DNA of 64,000 bases from Arcicella aurantiaca (GTDB taxonomy: Bacteria > Bacteroidota > Bacteroidia > Cytophagales > Spirosomataceae). Made by a program: the position numbers and the translations under genes. Location: positions 110,585-174,584 of the forward strand of contig NZ_QGGO01000011.1 in the NCBI RefSeq assembly GCF_003148625.1, in the 5' to 3' direction. Positions within the stretch are counted from its first letter, which is position 1; each line of letters starts with the position of its first letter. The notes beneath the pieces are model-generated. The model worked only from the letters and a program-made list of their open reading frames with translations, made no database searches and had not been told where the DNA came from. Positions 1-7,282 of this stretch are shown in pieces.

Positions 1-48
1 GACTTAGTGGCTAATAATAAAATACTTTTGTGATAATAAACAAAAAAC

Positions 49-1269
49 ATGAGCAAAAAACAAATAATTGTCGTTGGTGGTGGTGCCGCAGGATTTTTCG
101 GAGCAATTTCTGCCGCTGAGAATAATCCCGATGCAAAAGTAATACTTCTGGAAAAGAATCGGACAGTTTTAAATAAAGTTCGTATTTCGGGTGGCGGTCG
201 TTGTAATGTAACACACGCTTGTTTCGACAATAAACAATTAGCAAAATTTTATCCGAGAGGAGGGAGTTTTTTACGACCATTATTCAATCAATTTAATGCT
301 CAAAGTACCGTTAATTGGTTTGAAAAACAGGGTGTTGCCTTGAAAAATGAACCCGATGGAAGAATGTTTCCAACGACTGATAATTCAGAAACGATTGCCT
401 TATGTCTGGAACAAAAAGCTCGCAAATTAGGTGTTGATGTAAGAACGTCTTTTGGAGTGAGTTCATTGCAAATAAATGATAAACAAATTACGGGTGTTGA
501 ATTGCAGACAGGCGAAATAATGAATGCTGACGCTGTTTTAGTCACAACAGGCGGTAACCCTAATGTAGCTGGTTATCAGTGGCTTGTAGAGGTTGGTCAT
601 CATATTTTGTCGCCTGTTCCATCACTTTTTACTTTCAATGTTCCAACGTCGCAGTTTTTAGATTTAGCAGGAGTGAGTGTTCCTCACGCAACGGTAAAAG
701 TAGCAGGTAAAAAACTATTGCAAGACGGAGCTTTATTAGTTACTCATTGGGGCTTTTCTGCTCCTGCCGTTTTAAAATTATCAGCTTGGGGAGCAAGAGA
801 ATTAGCTGATTTAGCGTATGATTTTTCAATTGTAATCAATTGGATTCCAACGATTTCAGAAAATGTAATACGTGAAACTTTTGCCCAAATTAAAAAGTCA
901 AATCCAAAGAAATTAATCCAATCTAATCAGCAATTTGATTTACCTTCTCGACTTTGGAAGCGATTTTGTGAGCTTTCTGAGATTGATGAAAACCTCCGTT
1001 GGATAGACATTACTTCAAAGCATATCAATAAATTGATAGAAAATCTCATTAATTCTTCACATAAAGTTCAAGGGAAAACCACTTTCAAAGAAGAATTTGT
1101 CACCTGCGGAGGCGTAGATTTAGCAGAAATAAATCCAAATACAATGGAAAGTAAAATTGTAAAAGGGTTATTCTTTGCAGGAGAAGTGCTTGATATTGAT
1201 GCCGTTACGGGTGGATTTAACTTTCAAGCTGCTTGGACGACTGGTTTTGTAGCGGGGAAAAATTTGTAA
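49..1269 (+). CDS. HI0933/YhiN-family FAD-dependent oxidoreductase
   Basis: A 406-residue flavoprotein of the HI0933/YhiN/BaiN family (TIGR00275 type), cytosolic and of poorly defined substrate. Visible signs are the N-terminal dinucleotide-binding motif VVGGGAAG (about residues 8-15), the family motif SGGGRCNVTH (about 47-56), a TTGG segment near the middle, and the C-terminal FAD-contact block with TCGGVDL, GLFFAGEVLD and GGFNFQAAW. The length fits the family. The stop codon TAA lies inside the GTAAC head of the REP-like element that follows, so the repeat supplies the end of the gene. It reads away from the minus-strand genes behind it. The family is certain; the reaction is not known. Confidence 0.9.
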   Translation: MSKKQIIVVGGGAAGFFGAISAAENNPDAKVILLEKNRTVLNKVRISGGGRCNVTHACFDNKQLAKFYPRGGSFLRPLFNQFNAQSTVNWFEKQGVALKNEPDGRMFPTTDNSETIALCLEQKARKLGVDVRTSFGVSSLQINDKQITGVELQTGEIMNADAVLVTTGGNPNVAGYQWLVEVGHHILSPVPSLFTFNVPTSQFLDLAGVSVPHATVKVAGKKLLQDGALLVTHWGFSAPAVLKLSAWGARELADLAYDFSIVINWIPTISENVIRETFAQIKKSNPKKLIQSNQQFDLPSRLWKRFCELSEIDENLRWIDITSKHINKLIENLINSSHKVQGKTTFKEEFVTCGGVDLAEINPNTMESKIVKGLFFAGEVLDIDAVTGGFNFQAAWTTGFVAGKNL

Positions 1270-1337
1270 CCCGATGCTGGGCGGCATTCCGCTTCTGCAT
1301 CGGATTATAATTAGCCGATGCAGAAGCATCGGGTTAC
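1266..1337. repeat. REP-like inverted element 1 (GTAAC...GTTAC)
   Basis: Two inverted arms framed by GTAAC and GTTAC. The right arm is an imperfect palindrome, CCGATGC-AGAA-GCATCGG; the left arm is the same palindrome with about 15 extra bases (GGGCGGCATTCCGCT) in its loop. The GTAAC head overlaps the stop codon of the upstream flavoprotein gene. It has the same head as elements at 18487, 47028 and 55125 but a different palindrome core. It could also end transcription, but no T-tract follows. Confidence 0.75.
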
Positions 1338-1387
1338 AAATCCTCCAAAAGCATTTTATACATCAAAAATGTATAAATCTTTAATTG

Positions 1388-1900
1388 TTACGATTTAGCC
1401 CAAGGGCGTTTAATTGGCAAAATAATCTTCTCTTTTTTAGGCTTTTCGGACTGATTATTTTCACCACTAAAAAAAGTTATCTCATCCCCAATTCTTTGGT
1501 AATCAACAACTTTATCAAAATATCTAAAATAGGATTTAAGTCTTTCTACAGATTCTTCAAATATATTTTCTTCCGAGAACTCGATAATCAAATTGTCAAT
1601 TTGACCATCGGATAAAGCATAATGGTCGCAACTGAAGCACATCTCAAATGTACGAAACACTTTTCCATCCAAGTTTTTCCATACAAATACATCTCTGTAA
1701 AATGGAAGACACATCCAGCCAAAATCTAACTTTTTTGGGAATTCGCTCACGATGTTTGTAATAAATTCATAATGCTTTTTATCAATTTCAATTTCATAAT
1801 CAGGTTTAATCAGTAAGTTGCCTTCTGAATCAATGAATCGATTCAACAATATTTTTTTTTGAGGTTCAAAATGAAGAGCGTAGATTTTGTAAGTGTCCAT
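1388..1900 (-). CDS. Hypothetical protein with a CxxC motif
   Basis: A 170-residue soluble protein that I do not recognise. It has no signal peptide or membrane segment. A CFSCDH motif near residues 88-93 might bind metal or be redox-active, and the C-terminus is lysine/proline-rich. The composition is acidic in the middle and aromatic-rich throughout, suggesting a compact alpha/beta fold. It ends next to REP-like element 1 and starts 17 bases after the stop of the PD-(D/E)XK nuclease gene on the same strand, so the two may be co-transcribed. Codon use looks like that of its neighbours, and the frame is open along its full length with an ATG start. No function is proposed. Confidence 0.6.
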   Translation of the reverse strand: MDTYKIYALHFEPQKKILLNRFIDSEGNLLIKPDYEIEIDKKHYEFITNIVSEFPKKLDFGWMCLPFYRDVFVWKNLDGKVFRTFEMCFSCDHYALSDGQIDNLIIEFSEENIFEESVERLKSYFRYFDKVVDYQRIGDEITFFSGENNQSEKPKKEKIILPIKRPWAKS

Positions 1901-1917
1901 GTTTGATTGTTATAAAT

Positions 1918-2766
1918 TTAAATAGTTTTCACATTCCTACTTTCATTATCCGTCTCAACTCGTATTTCTCGAATCACCTCCAACGAAAGTCCAGTAATCA
2001 AAGCTATAAAATTATCATCCAACCCTTGAAGAATAGCGTTTTGGGCAATTTCAACTTTGGCTTCATCTCGTCCTTCTTCTCGTTCAAGTTTTATTACTTT
2101 TCGTCTGCCTGCTTCTTGTTTCGATTCTTCCCATTCGTAAGGATTTATATTTTCATAACTAACAATTTCAACTGCTCTTTTTACACCTTCATTTTGAGTA
2201 TTTATCTTAGGGTTTTCTGGGTTATGAATACTTTCATAAATTAAATCTAACCAATCACGATAGTTTTGTGGTGTATCTTCATCTTTATAGTTTGGGTTTA
2301 GATAAATCAATTCATGATTAAAAATTCTTCGTTCTACCCCTTTTAAATTTTTAGGATTTAAAGTTGAAATCAATACTTCGTCTCTATAAAATTCTCGTGT
2401 TTTTTCGTTGATTTTATATGGTGCTGTCATAACAACAATCGTATAAACGGTTTTATCTACCGAATAATCTTCGCTACTTCGTTGTTGTTCAGATATTGCT
2501 TGTAAATGGTAATGTAAGAATCGGTCAAAATTATGGTCGTACTCTACTTTTTGAATTTCAATAACTACTCTTTTTTTACTGTCTTCTGCAAAAATGTCAT
2601 ACTTAAAGTTTATGTTTCCTAATTTCGGTTGAAAGGCTTTTTCTGTTTCAATCTTATCAGGTTGAACGTCAATTCCAACAATATCCTTAACAAAAGCCTT
2701 AAAAACGATTTCGTCGGTAAAGGCTTTTTTGAAAAATACTTCGTTATCTAATCTGGCAATACTCAT
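1918..2766 (-). CDS. Rpn/PD-(D/E)XK nuclease-family (transposase-like) protein
   Basis: A 282-residue protein of the PDDEXK_2 / Rpn-type group (recombination-promoting nuclease, putative transposase). The N-terminus carries the family pattern: an early DxxFKKAF segment, then KYDIFAED, then VVIEIQKVEYDHNFDRFLHY. D in YDI and the E-x-Q of IEIQ fit the variant nuclease core in which Q replaces the usual lysine. The C-terminal third is charged and helical (EESKQEAGRRKVIKLEREEGRDEAK), as in these proteins. Such genes are common, fast-evolving accessory genes. It starts with ATG and probably leads a two-gene unit with the unknown gene behind it. The nuclease fold is well supported; the biological role is not. 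Confidence 0.8.
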   Translation of the reverse strand: MSIARLDNEVFFKKAFTDEIVFKAFVKDIVGIDVQPDKIETEKAFQPKLGNINFKYDIFAEDSKKRVVIEIQKVEYDHNFDRFLHYHLQAISEQQRSSEDYSVDKTVYTIVVMTAPYKINEKTREFYRDEVLISTLNPKNLKGVERRIFNHELIYLNPNYKDEDTPQNYRDWLDLIYESIHNPENPKINTQNEGVKRAVEIVSYENINPYEWEESKQEAGRRKVIKLEREEGRDEAKVEIAQNAILQGLDDNFIALITGLSLEVIREIRVETDNESRNVKTI

Positions 2767-2827
2767 TGTTTTATTTTTTTGTAAATATAACGAAAACAGG
2801 GTGTATTTTTATAATCAGAGAAAGCTC

Positions 2828-3151
2828 TCAATCCTCCAACTCATCCAAAAACATTTGATAGGCTCCCTTTAATTCTTTTAACGCTTTCTCATTCCCAACC
2901 TTTTGTGCCAAAGTAATTCCTTCCTGATAAGTTGCTAATGCCAAATCATTTTCCCCCAATTCCACATACAAAGCTCCCAAATGGTAATAAGTAGCTAAAT
3001 AATCAGCGTGATTTTTTACCAAATATTCAAAAATTGTTTTAGCTTCTTGTTTATCCGTTTTTAATAATTCCGTCGCTAAAGCATAATGATTGAAAGGGTC
3101 TTGTGGTTCTTCTTTTACAAATTCTCTCAAAATTTCTAATCTATTTATCAT
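2828..3151 (-). CDS. Small tetratricopeptide-repeat protein
   Basis: A 107-residue all-helical protein. Two to three TPR units can be read from periodic A/L/Y/G positions: DPFNHYALATELLK, HADYLATYYHLGALYVELGENDLALATYQEGI, and a capping helix KALKELKGAYQMFLDEL. It has no signal peptide, so it is probably a cytosolic scaffold. It is encoded upstream of, and divergently from, etfB; the 171-base gap between them must hold both promoters. Small TPR proteins of this size are widespread in Bacteroidota and have no assigned partner. Confidence 0.8.
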   Translation of the reverse strand: MINRLEILREFVKEEPQDPFNHYALATELLKTDKQEAKTIFEYLVKNHADYLATYYHLGALYVELGENDLALATYQEGITLAQKVGNEKALKELKGAYQMFLDELED

Positions 3152-3275
3152 TTTAAAATTATTTTAGAAAAAATGGTATGCTTGCATACTATTTTTAAAA
3201 CTTTTTATTAATATTGCATTATAAATTGAAAAATTGGTATTTAAAATGCTAAATTCAATTCTTTACAATTAAAAT

Positions 3276-3307
3276 CTTTGTGCCTGAGTGCCATCGTGCC
3301 TTTGTGC
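3276..3307 (+). repeat. Octamer array (period 8, four units) before etfB
   Basis: Four 8-base units in exact phase: CTTTGTGC, CTGAGTGC, CATCGTGC, CTTTGTGC. All share a GTGC end. The array stops 15 bases before the etfB start codon, where a ribosome-binding site would normally begin. Confidence 0.65.
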
Positions 3308-3322
3308 CTAAAATAAAATACC

Positions 3323-4057
3323 ATGAAAATTTTAGTTTGCGTAACGAGTGTACCCGATACCACAGCGAAAATATCGTTTACGGACGGAGATACCAAATTT
3401 AATAAAGCAGGCGTAACCTACATCACAGGTCCTTACGATGATTATGCACTTTCACGTGCGGTAGAATTAAAAGAAAAATTAGGCGGAACAGTTACCGTTT
3501 TAAACGTTGGAGAAGCTGATTCTGAGCAAGTTATTCGTAAATGTTTGGCAATTGGTGCAGATGATGCTATTCGTGTAAATTGTGAGCCGAAAGATTCTTA
3601 TTTTACGGCGACTCAAATTGCCACAATTGCTGCTCAAGAAAATTATGATTTAATTTTAATGGGTCGTGAATCAATTGATTTTAACAGTGGCGTGGTTCAT
3701 GGTTTGGTAGGAGAGATGTTAGGAATTCCTTCATTATCGCCAGTGATGAAATTAGAAATTGACGGTACAACTGCTAAAATGACTCGTGAAATTGAAGGCG
3801 GCAAAGAAGATATTGAAGCCTCATTACCATTAGTTTTAGGTTGTCAAGAACCCATTGCAGAATGGAAAATTCCTAATATGCGTGGAATTATGACGGCACG
3901 TACAAAGCCATTAAAAGTAGTTGAGCCAGTTGGAGAAGATTTGACTGTTACAGAGAAGTTTACATTACCAGCTCCAAAAGGTGCTTGTAAAATGATTGCT
4001 GCGGAAAATGCAGAAGAATTAATCGCTTTACTAAGAACCGAGGCAAAAGTTTTATAA
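3323..4057 (+). CDS. etfB: Electron transfer flavoprotein subunit beta
   Basis: A 244-residue EtfB/FixA subunit, cytosolic. With EtfA it forms the heterodimer that takes electrons from acyl-CoA dehydrogenases (via FAD in alpha) and passes them to a quinone oxidoreductase. Visible signs are the N-terminal MKILVCVTSVPDT, the nucleotide-binding segment GADDAIRV, the LILMGRESIDFNSGVV loop, and the EtfB signature near residues 160-190 (TREIEGGKEDIEASLPLVLGCQEPIAEWKIPNMRGIM). Length matches the short EtfB class. It is followed by etfA after an 86-base gap that contains a heptamer array. It is preceded by an octamer array rather than an obvious Shine-Dalgarno site. Confidence 0.95.
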   Translation: MKILVCVTSVPDTTAKISFTDGDTKFNKAGVTYITGPYDDYALSRAVELKEKLGGTVTVLNVGEADSEQVIRKCLAIGADDAIRVNCEPKDSYFTATQIATIAAQENYDLILMGRESIDFNSGVVHGLVGEMLGIPSLSPVMKLEIDGTTAKMTREIEGGKEDIEASLPLVLGCQEPIAEWKIPNMRGIMTARTKPLKVVEPVGEDLTVTEKFTLPAPKGACKMIAAENAEELIALLRTEAKVL

Positions 4058-4104
4058 CATTTACAACATTAATGTTTTTGGAAATGGTGTTATTGTAATT
4101 TTTA

Positions 4105-4139
4105 CTAATAACTAATAACCAATAACTGATAACTAAAAT
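4105..4139 (+). repeat. Heptamer array (period 7, five units) before etfA
   Basis: Five units in phase: CTAATAA, CTAATAA, CCAATAA, CTGATAA, CTAAAAT. The last unit ends four bases before the etfA ATG. The word CTGATAA recurs in the array before pheA. No inverted partner array is obvious here. Confidence 0.75.
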
Positions 4140-4143
4140 CAAA

Positions 4144-5106
4144 ATGTCAGTAATCATATTCACAGAAATAGATAATGGAGCCTTGAAAAAATCATCGCTC
4201 GAAGCCGTTTATTATGGTGTAGAAGTTGCCAAAATGAAAGGTTCAACTGCAACAGTTTTAGCTATTGGCGAAGCATCAGAAGCAGAATTAGCCAAAGCAG
4301 GTAGTTTTGGAGCTACAAAAGTGCTTCATGCCAATGACGCTCGCCTTGCAACAGGTAATATCCAAGCATATTCAGATGTATTGGCTTCAGCAGTTGCTCA
4401 AGAAGGCTCAGAAGTTGTCATTTTAGCAAAATCATCTTTAGGTGATGCCGTTGCAGCACGACTTGCAGGTAAATTGAAAGCGTCAATTGTTTCAAACGTG
4501 ACTGAACTACCAGATTTATCAGGCGGATTTAAAGTTACTCGAAGCATTTACACAGGAAAAGCCTTTGCTACTGTTGAAATGAAAAGTGATAAAAAAATTA
4601 TCGCTATCAAGAAAAATGCAGTTTCAGTTGTAGAATCTGGAGCATCTGCAAGTGTTGAATCATTTTCACCAGCTTTAAAGGATTCCGATTTTGCGGTTAA
4701 AGTGACAGGAACGCATAAAGCATCGAGTTCGATTTCATTGCCAGAGGCTGATTTAGTGGTTTCAGCAGGACGTGGTTTGAAAGGGCCTGAAAATTGGGGA
4801 ATCGTGGAAGACCTTGCCAATGCTTTAGGTGCAGCTACGGCTTGTTCTAAGCCTGTTTCTGACCTTGATTGGAGACCTCACCACGAACACGTTGGGCAAA
4901 CTGGTATCAAAGTTTCTCCAAACTTATATATTGCTGCAGGTATTTCGGGAGCAATTCAACATTTGGCAGGTGTCAATTCATCAAAAGTAATTGTTGTTAT
5001 CAATAAAGACCCAGAAGCACCTTTCTTCAAAGCAGCTGATTATGGTATTGTAGGAGATGTTTTTGATATTTTACCAAGATTGACCAAAGCAGTAAAAGCT
5101 TTGTAA
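4144..5106 (+). CDS. etfA: Electron transfer flavoprotein subunit alpha
   Basis: A 320-residue EtfA/FixB subunit, the FAD-carrying partner of EtfB. The N-terminal domain (about 1-190) has the usual alpha/beta fold; the C-terminal FAD domain shows SAGRGLKGPENW (about 208-219), SKPVSDLDWRPHHEHVGQTG, and the strongly conserved LYIAAGISGAIQHLAG and INKDPEAPFFKAADYGIVGD blocks. Length is typical. It follows etfB in the same direction and ends before a strong terminator, so etfBA is a two-gene unit. The start is fixed by the ATG four bases after a heptamer array; no GGAGG-like site is present. Confidence 0.95.
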   Translation: MSVIIFTEIDNGALKKSSLEAVYYGVEVAKMKGSTATVLAIGEASEAELAKAGSFGATKVLHANDARLATGNIQAYSDVLASAVAQEGSEVVILAKSSLGDAVAARLAGKLKASIVSNVTELPDLSGGFKVTRSIYTGKAFATVEMKSDKKIIAIKKNAVSVVESGASASVESFSPALKDSDFAVKVTGTHKASSSISLPEADLVVSAGRGLKGPENWGIVEDLANALGAATACSKPVSDLDWRPHHEHVGQTGIKVSPNLYIAAGISGAIQHLAGVNSSKVIVVINKDPEAPFFKAADYGIVGDVFDILPRLTKAVKAL

Positions 5107-5248
5107 TCCATAAGTATTCGTTAAGAATTAGGCGGTTTGCCGCTGCTATGATGTTTGGCTATGTTGCAATATCCTGATTAATAGGAAGTTCTAACGCTAA
5201 TGCCCAACACCCCTACTTATTTGAAAATACTTCATCAAAATAATTAAG
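5107..5248. other. Non-coding stretch after etfA
   Basis: About 140 bases with a locally higher GC content (GGCGGTTTGCCGC, TGCCCAACACCCC). A small GGCGG-TTT-GCCGC stem can be drawn. I see no gene; it may be a decayed intergenic repeat. Confidence 0.3.
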
Positions 5249-5286
5249 AAAGACCTACGATAATTTATTTCGTAGGTCTTTTCTTT
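5249..5286 (+). terminator. Intrinsic terminator after etfA
   Basis: A 9-bp stem GACCTACGA / TCGTAGGTC with a TAATTTATT loop, an A-rich left flank and a T-rich right flank. It closes the etfBA unit. Confidence 0.85.
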
Positions 5287-5329
5287 TGAATCTATTGTAT
5301 GAAAACTTTTTTAAAAAATTTAAGGTTTA

Positions 5330-5337
5330 TATCTTTG
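5330..5337 (+). promoter_or_regulatory. Candidate -7 box (TATCTTTG) for the DUF151 gene
   Basis: Exact match to the Bacteroidota TAnnTTTG box, 36 bases before the GTG start. No TTG lies at the expected 17-23 base spacing, so this is the -7 half only. Confidence 0.4.
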
Positions 5338-5372
5338 TTACCAACATTCAATTATTTTAGAATATATATCAA

Positions 5373-5963
5373 GTGGAGAAAATAAAATTAGAAATATTAG
5401 GGTTATCACCGAGTTCGTCGCAGACAGGTTCATTTGCATTAGTTCTTGGAGAAGAATATGGACCAAGAAGGCTACCAATCATTATTGGAATGTTTGAAGC
5501 ACAAGCAATTGCTATTGAAATTGAAAAGATTGAGCCAAATCGCCCGATGACGCACGATTTATTCAAGTCTTTCGCCAGAACTTTTCATTACTCTGTAAGT
5601 GAAATAACAATTACTGATATAAAAGAAGGTGTTTTCTTTGCTAAAATACACTGTTCAGACGGTATAAAAGATACCTTTGTTGATGCTCGTCCTTCTGATG
5701 CAATCGCCATTGGTTTACGTTTTAATGTACCCATTTATACTTACGAAAACGTTTTATCAGAGGCAGGAATCTCAATTAATGAAACTGGAAAAGATGATTT
5801 GTTAGAGGAATTAGAAGAAGAAGTAAAACCGCAAAAAACTTTTGCAGAACTTTTAAAAGAAAATCCTGTTGAAGTTTTAAATAATATGCTTAAAGAAGCT
5901 CTCGAAAATGAGGAGTACGAAAAAGCTGCCAAAATTCGAGATGAAATAGATAGAAGAAACTAA
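5373..5963 (+). CDS. Bifunctional nuclease-family protein (DUF151) with C-terminal UVR motif
   Basis: A 196-residue protein. Residues 1 to about 135 form a DUF151 (bifunctional nuclease, BFN) domain, seen in ILGLSPSSSQTGSFALVLGEEYGPRRLPIIIGMFEAQAIA and in DARPSDAIAIGLRFNVPIYTYE. The last 35 residues form a UvrB/UvrC-type helical hairpin (LKEALENEEYEKAAKIRDEIDRRN). This arrangement is typical of Bacteroidota. The start is a GTG; no ATG occurs early enough to retain the domain. It is monocistronic, with a promoter-like box in front and a terminator behind. Nuclease activity is known for plant relatives; the bacterial role is unproven. Confidence 0.9.
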   Translation: MEKIKLEILGLSPSSSQTGSFALVLGEEYGPRRLPIIIGMFEAQAIAIEIEKIEPNRPMTHDLFKSFARTFHYSVSEITITDIKEGVFFAKIHCSDGIKDTFVDARPSDAIAIGLRFNVPIYTYENVLSEAGISINETGKDDLLEELEEEVKPQKTFAELLKENPVEVLNNMLKEALENEEYEKAAKIRDEIDRRN

Positions 5964-5998
5964 CAAAAAAGCCAACTTTAGCGGTTGGCTTTTTTGTT
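5962..5998 (+). terminator. Intrinsic terminator after the DUF151 gene
   Basis: Perfect 15-base arms AACAAAAAAGCCAAC / GTTGGCTTTTTTGTT around a 7-base loop. The left arm begins inside the stop codon. Confidence 0.9.
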
Positions 5999-6037
5999 AA
6001 AAAGCGTTAAGAATGATACAAAAGAGCTAAAAAAATG

Positions 6038-6045
6038 TAATTTTG
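6038..6045 (+). promoter_or_regulatory. Candidate -7 box (TAATTTTG) for ftsX
   Basis: Exact TAnnTTTG match 39 bases before the ftsX ATG, directly after the preceding terminator. No TTG at the ideal spacing. Confidence 0.4.
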
Positions 6046-6083
6046 TTATTAATATTATTTATCAAAGCCTTACTTATTGAACT

Positions 6084-6965
6084 ATGTCCAAAATTAAAAA
6101 ATTAGGCAATACTCCAAATGCAATGGTCATCATTAGTTTGACGATAGCTTTGTTTTTAATTGGTCTTTGTGGATTGTTGACACTCAATGCCAGAAAGTTG
6201 GCTGAATTAGTTAAACAAAACGTGGAAGTACAAGTTTATCTCGATAATGATTTGACAACGAGTAAGTTAGACTCTATTTTTAAACTTATTGCCAAAAAAG
6301 ATTTTGTCTTAAAAAAAGACAATTCTCCACAAATTAATTTTATCTCAAAAGAAGTTGCGGCTAAACAATTTATTGAAGAATCTGGAGAAGATTATCGTAA
6401 ACTTTTAGGCAACAATAATCCATTATTTAATTTATATTCTGTAAAAATTAAAGAGGAATTCTTTAATGAAGTGAAATTAAAGGAAATAAAAGCAGATTTA
6501 GAAAAGCTATCAGGTGTTCATGAGGTGGCTTATGTAGAAAATTTTGTAGATGAAGTAAATAAAAATATTTCTAAAATCTATTTAATTCTTTCCGTTTTCG
6601 TAGTATTATTATTGGTCATTATTGTGATTTTGGTAAATAATACCATAAAATTATCCCTTTATTCTCAGCGATTTTTAATCAGAAGTATGCAATTGGTTGG
6701 AGCAACTAACCAGTTTATTCGTAAGCCATTTGTAGTAAAAGGAGCATTGCAAGGATTAATAAGCGGTTTAGTTGCGTGTACCCTTTTAATTATTTTACAA
6801 CAGTTAGCAGTCCAAAAAATAGAAGGTTTAGGTGTTTTACAAGAAACTTCAAAATTGATAATCCTAACGTTAGGAATATTAATTATAGGAACTTTAATAG
6901 GTATATTGAGTACATTTCAGTCGGTGGAACGATATTTGAAATTATCTCTTGATGAATTATATTGA
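6084..6965 (+). CDS. ftsX: Cell division permease-like protein FtsX
   Basis: A 293-residue inner-membrane protein of the FtsEX complex, which couples ATP hydrolysis to activation of septal peptidoglycan hydrolases. It has the FtsX topology: a short cytosolic N-terminus, one membrane segment at about 15-36, a periplasmic domain at about 40-160 (with VQVYLDNDLT and VAYVENFVDEVN), and three C-terminal membrane segments at about 163-185, 213-236 and 257-279. The typical RSMQLVGATNQFIRKPFVVKG loop lies between the first and second of these three. It is followed 40 bases later by the DUF3098 gene, the usual Bacteroidota pairing. No ftsE lies next to it. Confidence 0.93.
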   Translation: MSKIKKLGNTPNAMVIISLTIALFLIGLCGLLTLNARKLAELVKQNVEVQVYLDNDLTTSKLDSIFKLIAKKDFVLKKDNSPQINFISKEVAAKQFIEESGEDYRKLLGNNNPLFNLYSVKIKEEFFNEVKLKEIKADLEKLSGVHEVAYVENFVDEVNKNISKIYLILSVFVVLLLVIIVILVNNTIKLSLYSQRFLIRSMQLVGATNQFIRKPFVVKGALQGLISGLVACTLLIILQQLAVQKIEGLGVLQETSKLIILTLGILIIGTLIGILSTFQSVERYLKLSLDELY

Positions 6966-7005
6966 TTTTAAACAATTCTGAATTAGCAGAAATAAAAATA
7001 AAATT

Positions 7006-7209
7006 ATGACAAATAAAGAAAAATTTCCATTCGGAAAAACAAACTATTCATTGATGTTAGCGGGAATTGCCATTATTTTAATTGGCTTTTTCGTAATGAG
7101 TCTTGATAAAGAAGAATTTGGCTTTGGATTTTTAGGTTTAACACTCGGACCAATTATCGTTTTGGCAGGCTTTGGCTTAGAGTTCTTTGCCATTTTGAAG
7201 AAATCATAA
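7006..7209 (+). CDS. DUF3098 small membrane protein
   Basis: A 67-residue protein with two predicted membrane helices (about 15-32 and 42-62) and the DUF3098 pattern FPFGKTNY near the start. In Bacteroidota this gene normally sits between ftsX and uppP. Here ftsX is upstream as expected, but a strong bidirectional terminator follows and uppP lies about 25 kb away. The function is unknown; the location suggests an accessory role in division or envelope synthesis. Confidence 0.88.
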   Translation: MTNKEKFPFGKTNYSLMLAGIAIILIGFFVMSLDKEEFGFGFLGLTLGPIIVLAGFGLEFFAILKKS

Positions 7210-7236
7210 GTAGATATTAGCCATCATTCATTAGGT

Positions 7237-7278
7237 CATAAAAAAGGCTTCTCAAGTTTCTGAGAAGCCTTTTTTATG
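7237..7278. terminator. Bidirectional terminator (ftsX operon / membrane protein gene)
   Basis: Perfect 18-base arms from CATAAAAAAGGCTTCTCA to TGAGAAGCCTTTTTTATG with a 6-base loop. A-tract and T-tract flank the stem, so it serves both convergent units. Confidence 0.92.
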
Positions 7279-7282
7279 TCTT

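Noticed and set aside
1903..2244. 113-residue plus-strand open frame
   Set aside because: It mirrors the PD-(D/E)XK nuclease gene; its Phe/Ser-rich sequence is typical of an antisense frame.
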